DNA of 44,494 bases, from positions 1 to 44,494 of the forward strand of contig DHPK01000036.1 in the NCBI GenBank assembly GCA_002407845.1, given 5' to 3'. This document shows positions 1 to 8,407 of this stretch, one piece after another. Origin of the DNA: Leptolinea sp. UBA5366 (GTDB lineage Bacteria > Chloroflexota > Anaerolineae > Anaerolineales > Anaerolineaceae). Each line of letters begins with the position of its first letter. Within the stretch, counting starts at the first letter, position 1. Both the position numbers and the translations under genes were made by a program. Below the pieces are notes generated by a model. It was not told the DNA's origin. It ran no database searches and saw only the letters and a program-made list of their open reading frames with translations.

Positions 1-600
1 AGTAGGTCATTGCCAACATGACCTTTTTGCTTTAAGACTTGAGCAGTACATGGGGGGGTACTCCCCTGAAGGGGATAAGTTGGTTCTTTTCAACATGACC
101 TTTTTTCTTTAAGGCTGGAGCGCCAGTACTTGGTGGGCACACCCCTGAAGGGGAAAAGCCGGTCGTGCTAGCGTGACCTTTTCCTTAAAGGCTGGAGAGC
201 GATCACTTGGAGAGGAGATAAGTAAGATATTACTTGCATGGCTACATCACCCTAGGATCTCAATTCGACTAATCTTCGTGCGAAGATAGTAAACTCAAAA
301 CGGAAACCCCAATATTCAAGTTCATCCAAAAATATCAATTCTACGTCAGTAAATAGAGAGTACACCCCCAAGGGGGATAAGTCAGTCAGTGCCAACCTGA
401 CCTTTTTGCTTTAAGACTTGAGCGCCTGTACTTGTAGGGTACACCCCTCAAGGGGATAAGTCGGGCATGCCTGAATGACCTTTTTGATTTAAAGCTTGAG
501 AGCTAATACATGGAGGATACACCCCTCAAGGGGATAAGTAGGGCACGCCTGAATGACCTTTTTACTTTAAGACTGGAGCATTAGTACTTTGAGAGGATAA
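1..600. repeat. Array of ~78-bp direct repeats (six units, the first cut by the window edge)
   Basis: Five complete units and one left-truncated unit share a common order of blocks: CACCCCTNAAGGGGATAAGT, a variable stretch of about 20 nt, TGACCTTTTT, CTTTAAGACTTGAG, then a spacer ending in TACTTGGAG. The CCCC block falls at 63, 142, 365, 444 and 522, and the TGACC block at 19, 96, 174, 398, 476 and 554, giving periods of 77-79 nt except for a gap of about 220 nt between units three and four (215-360), which shows no clear copy. Each unit carries a CCCC-N4-GGGG hairpin whose loop varies (TGAA, CAAG, TCAA) while the stem is kept. Both sub-arrays end in a trimmed copy (GAGGAGATAAGTA near 211 and GAGGATAATA near 592) that lacks the hairpin. 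No ORF of note runs through it. Function unknown. Confidence 0.85.
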
Positions 601-807
601 TACTATAAAAACGTAATTAAAAACGATCTAATAAAAGAACAAAAATTGTAGTGAGTAATTAGATTTGAATAGACTGGATGCTATAAATAATGCAATTGAA
701 GGATTATTTTCCCCTATTATTTTCCAGGTAAATATACTAAATAAAACCACCAGGTTCTAAATTCTCGAATTTCTATTATTCCAAAAGAAATTGTCTGTAT
801 AAAATTA
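601..807. other. AT-rich non-coding stretch downstream of the BtpA-family gene
   Basis: No convincing open frame was seen on either strand. A weak inverted repeat (AATTTCT at 768-774 with AGAAATT at 786-792) lies just past the stop of the minus-strand gene and might help end its transcript, but it lacks a good T run, so I do not call it a terminator. Confidence 0.4.
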
Positions 808-1611
808 TTACCGGAAGTTGGATTTAACGACTTCCATAAAATTACCAACCCGCTCTACTGAAACCAAATTATTGATATTCCCTTCAGATTTAAAAGTCGA
901 TCCGACAATAACGCCATCTGCAACACTTAGGACTTTTGTAACATTCTCGATCGTGGTACCACTTCCTGCAAGAATTGGAACCTTAACAGCGCTTTTTACT
1001 CTTTGCAAGTCGTCGATTGGTGTTTCTATTCCAGTAGTTTCACCAGTAATAATTATTGCATCAGCTAATGCATTTTGAGCCATGATCCCAGATTCTTCTA
1101 TAGAATTATTAATGAGCAGTGTAGAATATTTGGGATGTATATCAGCCCATATAGAGATTGTATTTTCGGTTTGGATCAACTTGCGAAACCGGGTGACTTC
1201 TGCACAGCAAGCTTCAACGATTCCTGACGGTGTCATCACAGTATCAACGAATGCTTCAATTCGCACGAATTGTGCTTTGCAGGCGTAAGCTAGTGCAATT
1301 TCTGCTTCCCAATCGTTAAAATGAACATTCACACCGATTGGAATATCAATTTCCTTCCTAGCATTTGTGATTACTGATGCCATTATGGCTAATTGAACTT
1401 TTGAAATATCATGGTTGGAAAACGGATTATCATGAAAATTTTCAATGATAATTCCGTCAACGCCTCCTGATTTGAAACGAGATACTTCCTCTTGAGCTCT
1501 CTGGTAGATTTCTTCAAGATTCCCTGAAAAAAGTGGTGTTCCTGGTAAAGGGAGTAAATGAATGACTCCAATTACAGGTTTATTTATTGAGTCGAAAATC
1601 GTTGAATCCAT
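808..1611 (-). CDS. BtpA/SgcQ-family TIM-barrel protein
   Basis: The 267-residue product opens with a strand and loop (KPVIGVIHLLPLPGTP), followed by GVDGIIIENFHDNPF, IGVNVHFNDWEAEIALAYACKAQFVR and a C-terminal phosphate-cup-like segment (VPILAGSGTTIENV ... ADGVIVGSTFK), all typical of the BtpA/SgcQ family. The family is named after a photosystem I factor but occurs widely in non-phototrophs beside sugar and nucleoside genes; its reaction is not established. An upstream in-frame start exists at 1665, but the ATG at 1611 is preferred because GGGAG lies 5 nt before it and family homology starts there. It diverges from the GntR operon and shares a palindromic operator with it. I infer a catabolic step on a phosphorylated sugar or nucleoside derivative delivered by that operon. 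Confidence 0.8.
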   Translation of the reverse strand: MDSTIFDSINKPVIGVIHLLPLPGTPLFSGNLEEIYQRAQEEVSRFKSGGVDGIIIENFHDNPFSNHDISKVQLAIMASVITNARKEIDIPIGVNVHFNDWEAEIALAYACKAQFVRIEAFVDTVMTPSGIVEACCAEVTRFRKLIQTENTISIWADIHPKYSTLLINNSIEESGIMAQNALADAIIITGETTGIETPIDDLQRVKSAVKVPILAGSGTTIENVTKVLSVADGVIVGSTFKSEGNINNLVSVERVGNFMEVVKSNFR

Positions 1612-1627
1612 TATGGCTCCCTTAAGC

Positions 1628-1656
1628 TTGACAATATTTAGGCTTTGCTGTAAGAT
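1628..1656 (+). promoter_or_regulatory. Promoter of the GntR-kinase-ABC operon
   Basis: TTGACA (1628-1633), a 17-nt spacer and TAAGAT (1651-1656) form a plausible sigma-70 promoter. It runs opposite to the BtpA promoter, and its -10 box touches the same palindrome. Confidence 0.55.
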
Positions 1657-1672
1657 GTCTAACAATAGACAT
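1655..1672. promoter_or_regulatory. 18-bp palindromic operator, probable GntR site
   Basis: ATGTCTA-ACAA-TAGACAT has perfect 7-bp arms. It lies between two face-to-face promoters and 63 bp before the GntR start codon. A GT...AC dyad of this kind fits GntR-superfamily binding. Assignment to the adjacent regulator is inference from position. Confidence 0.6.
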
Positions 1673-1698
1673 TATACAACAAAACTTTTCCTTTTCAA
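1671..1698 (-). promoter_or_regulatory. Promoter of the BtpA-family gene
   Basis: Read on the minus strand there is TTGAAA (1693-1698), a 16-nt spacer and a perfect TATAAT (1671-1676). The palindrome at 1655-1672 overlaps the end of the -10 box and the expected start point, so a bound repressor would block it. Confidence 0.65.
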
Positions 1699-1734
1699 GT
1701 TTCGGCAATTGATTTATCCGTAAGGTGGAGAATT

Positions 1735-2493
1735 GTGCATCCAACTGAAGACGTTTTTGAAAAAATTGTCAGCGATGAGACGATTGCGGATCGCGCTTAT
1801 AAATCATTAAAAGACTATCTCGAGAGTGGACGGCTGGTTCCTGGACAAAAACTGCCTTCTGAAAACGAAATGGCGCGTCAAATGAACATCAGCCGTGTTA
1901 CACTGCGAACGGCTCTGCAAAAGCTTGAATTGCTTGGTTATGTCGATCGAAAACGTGGTGTTGGAACTTTTGTTGTCGCTTCAAAGGCTCAACGTATTGA
2001 TGCAGGGATTGAACGGCTCGTATCTATTTCAGATGTGATTCGGCAACGCGGACATACACCTGGAGCAAAAAAGGTTCAGATAACTGCAGAAAAAGCGGAT
2101 GAACAGATTGCAAGTGAATTGCAAATTCATGTTGGTGATCCTGTGACAGTGATTAAGCGGATTCGAACCATGGATGGTCAACCGCTGATGTATGATACAA
2201 ATATCTTTCCTGCTTCAGTAATTCAACAAAATGTGACAGAAACGGAAATCGGAAGTTCTATATTTAATTACATCCTTAAACAAAAGAAACTTAATGTCAC
2301 GCATGCTGTTGCAAGGTTGGTTCCTGGCATGGCTGACGAAAGAATGGCGAAAATGTTGGATGTTGAAGTAGGCACATTGTTGATTTGTTTGGTTCAGGTT
2401 CATTACATCAATGAGAATGATGCACCAATCTGGCAGTCAACACTTAGTTTTCCTGAAAACAAATTTAGTTGGTATATTGTCCGTACAAGGTAA
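1735..2493 (+). CDS. GntR-family (HutC/UTRA) transcriptional regulator
   Basis: 252 residues. The N-terminal winged helix (about 10-80) shows the GntR pattern KSLKDYLESGRLVPGQKLPSE ... NISRVTLRTALQKLELLGYV, and the C-terminal part (about 95-250) is a UTRA effector domain (VIKRIRTMDGQPLMYDTNIFP), which usually binds a small sugar or metabolite. The start is GTG at 1735, chosen because GGTGGAG sits just upstream and the product has no room for a later start. It is the first gene of an operon with a kinase and ABC importer and faces the BtpA-family gene. It probably represses both promoters and is released by the imported substrate or its phosphorylated form. Confidence 0.9.
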   Translation: MHPTEDVFEKIVSDETIADRAYKSLKDYLESGRLVPGQKLPSENEMARQMNISRVTLRTALQKLELLGYVDRKRGVGTFVVASKAQRIDAGIERLVSISDVIRQRGHTPGAKKVQITAEKADEQIASELQIHVGDPVTVIKRIRTMDGQPLMYDTNIFPASVIQQNVTETEIGSSIFNYILKQKKLNVTHAVARLVPGMADERMAKMLDVEVGTLLICLVQVHYINENDAPIWQSTLSFPENKFSWYIVRTR

Positions 2494-2510
2494 ATGATGT
2501 GAGGTGAGGA

Positions 2511-3473
2511 GTGAAGAAAATTTGGAGTTTAGGGATATCTAACTTGGATATTGTGACTCAGCCAATTACACACTGGCCAGTTTTTGGAGGGGCAGTTAGT
2601 TCGGATACAACGGAAATGGTCTTAGGTGGAATGGCTTTAAACACGGCAGTTTCTGTGGCAAAAATTGGTAAAGTTCCGATTGGAATTATCTCGTGTCTGG
2701 GAACTGATTTTGCCAGTAAGCTTTTAATTGAAGGCTTAGAGGCGAATCAAGTCGATATTTCACATCTCTGTTATACCGACAAAGCGAATTCGGGAACTGC
2801 CATTTGCTTTATTCATCCGGGAGGGGATCGTTCTTTTGTTCTCTGCATGGCTGCCAATCATTACTTGAACGATTCAAACATCGATTACAGCGCATTGAAT
2901 GAAGGTGATTATTTGCATGTTGGCGGATCCATGATTATGAACGGGACTAGAGGGGAAAATCTCGCAACCATTCTAAAGAAGGCAAAAGAAAGAAAAGTAA
3001 TTATTTCTTTGGATACTTGCTGGGATGGAACTGGTCAATGGCGAAAACTATTGGAACCAGCTCTTCAATATGTGGATATCTTTGAGACGAACGCTGAGGA
3101 AGCAGTCCTTTATGCAGAGAAAGATGATTTGAAAGATGCGCTTTCTTATTACTCATCTTTCGATATTGATGTGATTGTGGTGAAAATGGGAGAAAAAGGA
3201 GTTTACATAAAGTCTCAATCTTTTACAGGTGAAATCCCTATTTTCTCTGTTGATACTGTTGATGGGACCGGCGCAGGCGATGCATTTGATGCAGGATTTT
3301 TAACTGGATTGATCAATAATTGGTCGATCGAACAGGCCGGAATTTTTGGCAGCGCAGTTGGTGCCAAATGTGTTACTAAATATGGCGCAACAACTGGTGT
3401 TGTTTCTTATGCAGAAACTCTGGCAATGATTAAGGAACACGGACGGGAAGGCGATTGGAACTGGGTTCTTTAA
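2511..3473 (+). CDS. PfkB-family carbohydrate/nucleoside kinase
   Basis: 320 residues of the ribokinase/PfkB fold. The N-terminal glycine motif appears as VLGGMALNTAVSVAKIG (about 43-59), and the C-terminal signature is DTVDGTGAGDAFDAGF (about 243-258), with the GAGD aspartate as catalytic base. Substrate cannot be read from sequence; members phosphorylate ribose, deoxyribose, fructose, nucleosides or pseudouridine. The GTG start at 2511 is preceded by GAGGTGAGGA. It sits 17 nt after the regulator and 2 nt before the ABC ATPase, so it is co-transcribed and probably phosphorylates the imported compound or a product released from it by the hydrolase further down. Confidence 0.9.
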   Translation: MKKIWSLGISNLDIVTQPITHWPVFGGAVSSDTTEMVLGGMALNTAVSVAKIGKVPIGIISCLGTDFASKLLIEGLEANQVDISHLCYTDKANSGTAICFIHPGGDRSFVLCMAANHYLNDSNIDYSALNEGDYLHVGGSMIMNGTRGENLATILKKAKERKVIISLDTCWDGTGQWRKLLEPALQYVDIFETNAEEAVLYAEKDDLKDALSYYSSFDIDVIVVKMGEKGVYIKSQSFTGEIPIFSVDTVDGTGAGDAFDAGFLTGLINNWSIEQAGIFGSAVGAKCVTKYGATTGVVSYAETLAMIKEHGREGDWNWVL

Positions 3474-3475
3474 CG

Positions 3476-4984
3476 ATGAACGAGCACGCGAGTAATTCAG
3501 TTCCTGTGTTGGAGATGCGTGGAATCACAAAACGTTATTCGGGCGTGACAGCGTTGAATAATGTGTCTTTCTGTGCATACCGGAATGAAATCCATGCACT
3601 GCTCGGCGCTAACGGTGCAGGAAAATCTACGCTTGTAAAAGTAATGTGCGGGGTCATTGCACCTGATGCGGGTGAAATTGTCCTTGATGGGAAAACTGTG
3701 CGGTTTCCAAATCCTGCGGATGCGATTTCGAATGGAATAAGCTATGTTCCACAGGAGCTTAGTTTGGTTCCAACAATGTCTGTGTGTCAGAATATTCTCC
3801 TTGGACAAGAACCAACTTTTCAAAATACATGTTCATTAATTAATGAAAAAAAGCTGGAAGAGATTGCAGCAGACACGCTCGAAATGGTAAACCTTGATGT
3901 GGATTTACACCAGATGGCAGGGACACTGCCTGTCAGTGCACAGCAAATGATCTCCATCGCGACTGCTCTATACAGAAACAGCAAGATCATTATTTTAGAC
4001 GAACCGACCTCATCGCTTTCTAGTCAGGAAATTAAAGTTCTTTTCGAAATCATGAAAAAGCTTCGTGATGAAGGGTATTCAATAATTTTCATTACTCACC
4101 ATCTTGAAGAGGTTTTTGAAGTTGCAGATCGGATCACAATTTTACGGGATTCAGAATTTCAGGGAAGCTTTTTTACCCAAGAAATCGATCGAAGCCGTAT
4201 CGTTTCGTTAATGACAGGAAAATCAGAACAATTACTTCGTCGAAAGGGATTGCCGATTGATTCGAAAGTTGAGGCGTTGAGGTTAGAAAATGTCGATACT
4301 GAAAGAATCTCTAAAGGGATTTCACTCAATGTGCATAAAGGGGAAGTGGTAGGGCTGTTTGGTCAGGTCGGCGCAGGCAGAACAGAGGTCTTGAGAGCTA
4401 TTTTCGGCGCAGATAAAATCAAATCTGGTCAAATATTTATTTCGGGTGAAAAATCTACAATCAACTCTCCAATTGAAGCGATCGAAAAAGGAATCGGATT
4501 TATCACGGAGGATCGAAAAAACCAGGGTCTGATTCTTACTATGGATTTACTGGATAATACTAATCTGGGGATCTATGAAAGATCAACAAAGTTTGGATTA
4601 ATCCAACCGCAAAAGATTAAAGAAATTACTGAGTATTTCAAAGATGTACTTCACATTAAAACCGCAAGTCTTAAAACTTGGACAAAGTATCTGAGTGGAG
4701 GAAATCAACAAAAAGTTGTACTTGCAAAATGGCTTAACCATGCATCAAAAATTTTACTGATGGATGAGCCAACAAAGGGGATTGACGTTGGAGCCAAACA
4801 GGAGTTTTATCAACTTATTAATGAATTGTCGAAACGAAATGTAGCAATCCTTCTTGCTACTTCTGAAATTTCTGAAGCAATTGCATTATCTGATCGAATT
4901 TTCGTATTTAAACAAGGCAAAATCGTTGCAGAGGTCGACCCGGAAAAAATAACCGAAGAAGAATTAATGGCGATGACGCTTTAA
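3476..4984 (+). CDS. Ribose-type sugar ABC importer, double ATPase subunit (RbsA-like)
   Basis: 502 residues with two fused ABC domains. The first has Walker A GANGAGKST (about 44-52), a degenerate signature LPVSAQQM and Walker B IIILDEPTSSL. The second has the atypical Walker A region FGQVGAGRTE, a canonical signature LSGGNQQK and Walker B ILLMDEPTKGID. This asymmetry is normal in the CUT2 class (RbsA, XylG, MglA). The ATG at 3476 is preferred over the TTG at 3455 because the latter reaches back into the kinase gene and adds residues without homology. It energises the permease encoded next. Confidence 0.93.
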   Translation: MNEHASNSVPVLEMRGITKRYSGVTALNNVSFCAYRNEIHALLGANGAGKSTLVKVMCGVIAPDAGEIVLDGKTVRFPNPADAISNGISYVPQELSLVPTMSVCQNILLGQEPTFQNTCSLINEKKLEEIAADTLEMVNLDVDLHQMAGTLPVSAQQMISIATALYRNSKIIILDEPTSSLSSQEIKVLFEIMKKLRDEGYSIIFITHHLEEVFEVADRITILRDSEFQGSFFTQEIDRSRIVSLMTGKSEQLLRRKGLPIDSKVEALRLENVDTERISKGISLNVHKGEVVGLFGQVGAGRTEVLRAIFGADKIKSGQIFISGEKSTINSPIEAIEKGIGFITEDRKNQGLILTMDLLDNTNLGIYERSTKFGLIQPQKIKEITEYFKDVLHIKTASLKTWTKYLSGGNQQKVVLAKWLNHASKILLMDEPTKGIDVGAKQEFYQLINELSKRNVAILLATSEISEAIALSDRIFVFKQGKIVAEVDPEKITEEELMAMTL

Positions 4985-5009
4985 GAAAGTAAAGAAATAT
5001 GGTGAAAGT

Positions 5010-5957
5010 ATGCAAAATTCTTTTATAAAAAATAGTATGAAAAAATTGCCGTCTGAAACTGGGATCTTCTTAGTACTTTTGCTGCTCGTCGTGACCTTTA
5101 GTATTTTGAGCCCATATTTTTTTACAATGCAGAACTTTTCAAATATTCTTATTCAATCTGCAATCACAATCGTTATAGCCAGCGGAGCAACACTGGTGAT
5201 CGCATCCAGTGGAATTGATCTTTCGGTCGGATCCGTATTGTGTCTTTCTGGTTTGATAATGGGGTTATGCGTCAAGGCAGGAATCCCCGCAGGAATTAGT
5301 ATTCTAATAGGTATATTTGCAGGAATATTAATGGGTGCTATTAATGGATTCTTAATCGGAATAATTAAAATTACTCCATTAATTGCAACTTTAGCAAGCC
5401 AGAGTATTCTACGAGCATTAGCATATATCTTTACAAATGCGAGACCGATTGTTGGTTTCCCGAAATTTTTCAGACTATTTGGAACGGGGTACTTGGGTCC
5501 AATTCCATACGCATTCATCTTGGCGATCTTTGTCGCATTAATGGTTCATATAACGATTAAGAGAAGCCAATGGGGACGTTACACCTTGGCTGTGGGCGGG
5601 AATGAAGAAGCTGCTCGGCTTTCCGGCGTAAGTATTTGGAAAACAAAGATTTTTATTTACTCAATGGCAGGATTTTGTGCTGCAATTGCTTCACTCATTC
5701 TCACAGCACGCTTAAATGCTGCTGAACCTTTAGCAGGAAGCGGGATGGAAATGGAGGCCATTGCAGCATCAGTCATCGGCGGAGCGAGTCTTGCTGGTGG
5801 GATTGCTAGCATCCCAGGAACCCTCATTGGGGCGATATTGATGGCTACATTGAAAAACGGATTAACGCTGCTAAGTGTGCAACCATATTTTCAGCAGCTG
5901 ACGATCGGTATCGTAATTGTTGTGGCAGTTGTGTTTGATAAAATTCGGCGGCGATAA
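5010..5957 (+). CDS. Ribose-type sugar ABC importer, permease (RbsC-like)
   Basis: 315 residues, highly hydrophobic, with about eight to ten membrane segments. The hallmark SSGIDLSVGSVLCLSG (about 65-80) and the EAA-like loop AVGGNEEAARLSGVSIWKTK identify the BPD_transp_2 permeases of CUT2 importers. It lies 25 nt after the ATPase and is followed by the binding protein, giving a complete importer. The ligand is unknown; this family transports pentoses, hexoses, autoinducer-2 and some nucleosides. Confidence 0.92.
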   Translation: MQNSFIKNSMKKLPSETGIFLVLLLLVVTFSILSPYFFTMQNFSNILIQSAITIVIASGATLVIASSGIDLSVGSVLCLSGLIMGLCVKAGIPAGISILIGIFAGILMGAINGFLIGIIKITPLIATLASQSILRALAYIFTNARPIVGFPKFFRLFGTGYLGPIPYAFILAIFVALMVHITIKRSQWGRYTLAVGGNEEAARLSGVSIWKTKIFIYSMAGFCAAIASLILTARLNAAEPLAGSGMEMEAIAASVIGGASLAGGIASIPGTLIGAILMATLKNGLTLLSVQPYFQQLTIGIVIVVAVVFDKIRRR

Positions 5958-6047
5958 GTCTGTCTGTTCAATGCGAAAAGGAGGAAATTGAAAAATAATT
6001 TTTATTTACTCAATGTTTGTAAATTAAATAATTTTAGGAGAAATGAA

Positions 6048-7037
6048 ATGAAAAAGATTTTGATGTCCTTATTAGTTTTAATTATTGCTATGACGATGAT
6101 GGTTTCAGCGGTTGCCGCTCAAGAGCTGACTCCTTTTGAGCAAATGCGAGAGGATTCATTTGCTGGATTGGAAGGATTTGAAGCACCGACGAATTCTGAT
6201 ATGCGTATTGGCGTACTGATGATCACAATGGCAAATCCTTTCTGGGTGACCTATGCTGATGGGGCTGTCGCCATGGGAAAAGAATTGGGAATTACAGTTG
6301 ACATTCAGTCAGCACCGACTGAAGGTGATATCGGTTCTCAGCTTGCAACTTGTGAATCGATGGTTGCAGCTGGGTATGATGCAATGGTTATCTATCCAAT
6401 TACAGAGAATAATCTGATCCCCTGTATTGTTAAAGCCAACCAGGCTGGTGTACCGATTATTGAACCCAATATCATCAGCGATATTAAAGCAGTCGAAGAG
6501 GCTGGGGGTGAAATACTTCAGCCAAAGACGCTGGATATGTACATGATGGGTGTTAATGGAGCGAAATATATTGTCGATCGGCTTGGTCCTGAAGGCGGAA
6601 AAGTCGCGATCATTGAAGGACTTTCTGCTGCCCCGCAATCAATGGCACGCCGAGATGGTGCAAAATCAATTTTTGAAAACACTCCAAATATCACACTAGT
6701 CACCTCCCAGGCAGGAGATTGGGACCGAACGATTTCTTTGAATGCAGCGACAAATATCATCCAGGCAAATCCTGACATTCGTGGTTTTTATTGTGCGAAT
6801 GATGTGATGGCATTAGCTGTCGTGGAAGCTGCGCTCGCAGCGGGGAAGAAAGATCAAATCGTTGTTGTTGGAACTGACTTCATTGAAGACGCAAAAGTCT
6901 CTATCGAAGAAGGAATGCTCGACGCGAGTATGGCATTTTCACCCTATGTTTGGGGAGAACTTTCAGTCCAGATGGGCGTGATGATGGCGGAAGGAAAACC
7001 GCTTCCGACCGAGATTCCGATTTCCAGGTTGTTGTAA
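6048..7037 (+). CDS. Sugar ABC importer, periplasmic-binding-protein-like subunit (3' end probably frameshifted)
   Basis: As read it is 329 residues. A signal peptide (KKILMSLLVLIIAMTMMVSAVAA, cut near AQE) is followed by a Peripla_BP_4 (RbsB-like) domain: RIGVLMITMANPFWVTYADGA, YDAMVIYPITENNLIP, GFYCANDVMALAVVEAAL, VVVGTDFIEDA. The ATG at 6048 with TAGGAG upstream is chosen over the longer frame from 5988. The frame ends abruptly with PISRLL. In the -1 frame the sequence from 7019 continues without a stop as DFQVVVTKDNVDKMEDWR to a TAG at 7073-7075, which is the expected C-terminal strand and helix of the family. A one-base loss near 7005-7025, real or a sequencing error, would explain this. 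Confidence 0.85.
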   Translation: MKKILMSLLVLIIAMTMMVSAVAAQELTPFEQMREDSFAGLEGFEAPTNSDMRIGVLMITMANPFWVTYADGAVAMGKELGITVDIQSAPTEGDIGSQLATCESMVAAGYDAMVIYPITENNLIPCIVKANQAGVPIIEPNIISDIKAVEEAGGEILQPKTLDMYMMGVNGAKYIVDRLGPEGGKVAIIEGLSAAPQSMARRDGAKSIFENTPNITLVTSQAGDWDRTISLNAATNIIQANPDIRGFYCANDVMALAVVEAALAAGKKDQIVVVGTDFIEDAKVSIEEGMLDASMAFSPYVWGELSVQMGVMMAEGKPLPTEIPISRLL

Positions 7038-7117
7038 CGAAAGACAATGTCGATAAAATGGAAGATTGGAGATAGTCCATTCCCAATTTGTAAAATGATG
7101 TTGGATTTATAGAATAA

Positions 7118-7150
7118 ACACACGCTGAAGGAAACTCCTTCAGCGTGTGT
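7118..7150 (+). terminator. Strong hairpin between the importer and the hydrolase gene
   Basis: A perfect 15-bp stem (ACACACGCTGAAGGA, loop AAC, and its complement). No T run follows on the plus strand, so it may act as an mRNA 3'-end stabiliser that raises binding-protein expression relative to the downstream gene rather than as a full terminator. Confidence 0.6.
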
Positions 7151-7175
7151 AATGTTGCAAGAAAGGATTCATTTA

Positions 7176-8219
7176 ATGGAATCTCGTTTGAAAAATAAAA
7201 TTTGGGGATCATTTTCCGGTTTGGCGATTGGTGATGCCTTAGGAATGCCATGGCACGAACTCACACCGGAAGAAATTGACCTGCGATCAGAGGGAAAGCT
7301 TGATCAATTCTTTGATCCATTCGATGATGAGTTTATTCATTTGGGCTATAAAGCCGGACAGATAACCGATGATACTGTACTATCGATTGTTACGGCTAAC
7401 GCGATATTGAAATATGACGGGAAACCTGAAACAGAAGAATTCATAGACGAGTTAGCTGATTGGGTGAAAACAAATCAAGCAATCTGGACCCATGGCGGGG
7501 TTTATGGTCCAAGCACCAAAGCCGCTTTTTATAAATTAATGGAAAACAAATTCGATGGTTATCTAGACCGAACGAGATCATGGCTATATTCAGGAACATC
7601 AAATGGTGCTTTGATGCGGATTTCACCAGCTGGGTGGGCGAATGCAGGTGATTGGCAGGCTGCCTGCGATCTTGCCTGCAAATTGGTTCTCCCAACCCAT
7701 CCAACGGATGTTGCGTTATCAGCAGCATCAGGTTTGGCTTCAGCGGTATCAGAAGCACTTACAGAGAATGCAACGGTTGACTCGATTATTAATGCAGCTC
7801 TGAAAGGAACTAAATATGGAGAAGAGCAAGGTCTAAAGCGAGGGCGGAAAACTGACAACCGATTTCCGCTGCCGAATCTTGAATATGCATTAGAACTTGC
7901 TACAAAAGCGAAAGATTCACAAGAGGCTGCTGATTTGATTCGCAGAAGAATCGGGTCTCATTTTCATGTTTCTGAAACATTATCCTCAGTTTTTGGGATT
8001 TTTTACGCTGCGAAAGGTGAACCGAAGGAAGCAATTCTAACTGCAGTCCGAAACGGGGCAGATTCGGACACAATTGCTTCAATTGTTGGATCTTTGTGTG
8101 GCGCCTTAAAGGGCATTGAATCTTTGCCAAGCTCATGGGTTAATACAATCGAAGAAATTAACCATCTTGATGCAGAAAAAATCGCTGAACAATTTGTGAA
8201 ACTAAACCAAAAAAAATAA
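7176..8219 (+). CDS. ADP-ribosylglycohydrolase (DraG/YegU-like) family protein
   Basis: 347 residues. The dinuclear metal site of the family is visible: SGLAIGDALGMPWHE (about 9-23), YKAGQITDDTVLS with the TDDT ligands (about 60-72), and a C-terminal NGADSDTIASIVGSLCGALKG. Family members cleave N- or O-glycosidic bonds of ADP-ribose attached to proteins or small molecules; several clustered with kinases may act on nucleoside-like compounds instead. The ATG at 7176 follows GAAAGGA and is preferred to the one at 7152, which abuts the hairpin. Together with a PfkB kinase and a GntR regulator it recalls E. coli yegUVW. I infer release of ribose or a base from an imported ribosyl compound. Confidence 0.85.
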   Translation: MESRLKNKIWGSFSGLAIGDALGMPWHELTPEEIDLRSEGKLDQFFDPFDDEFIHLGYKAGQITDDTVLSIVTANAILKYDGKPETEEFIDELADWVKTNQAIWTHGGVYGPSTKAAFYKLMENKFDGYLDRTRSWLYSGTSNGALMRISPAGWANAGDWQAACDLACKLVLPTHPTDVALSAASGLASAVSEALTENATVDSIINAALKGTKYGEEQGLKRGRKTDNRFPLPNLEYALELATKAKDSQEAADLIRRRIGSHFHVSETLSSVFGIFYAAKGEPKEAILTAVRNGADSDTIASIVGSLCGALKGIESLPSSWVNTIEEINHLDAEKIAEQFVKLNQKK

Positions 8220-8370
8220 AGCATGGGAAAATAATTTTATTAAAATGTTACGTTGATTCATCAATGAATAAACAATGCGAATCGCTTAAAACTTAGAGAA
8301 TAAGGGATAGCAATTGCTAATTATTCTTGTTCCAGATACAGAACAACCTGAATTCGAAATTACCTTATCC

Positions 8371-8407
8371 AAGAATACGAGTCCTGAACACCAGGACTCG
8401 TATTCTT
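8371..8407 (+). terminator. Long hairpin terminator after the hydrolase operon
   Basis: A perfect 16-bp inverted repeat (AAGAATACGAGTCCTG, loop AACAC) followed by GCTTTG. It ends the first locus. The remainder of 8220-8601 holds no gene that I can support, only an isolated TTGACA at 8430-8435 without a good -10 box. Confidence 0.65.

Noticed and set aside
1..600. CRISPR array
   Set aside because: The full 78-nt unit is conserved, including the part that should be unique spacer, and no cas gene is near.
7000..7075. Programmed -1 ribosomal frameshift in the binding-protein gene
   Set aside because: No slippery heptamer at the crossover; a base loss or sequencing error is simpler.
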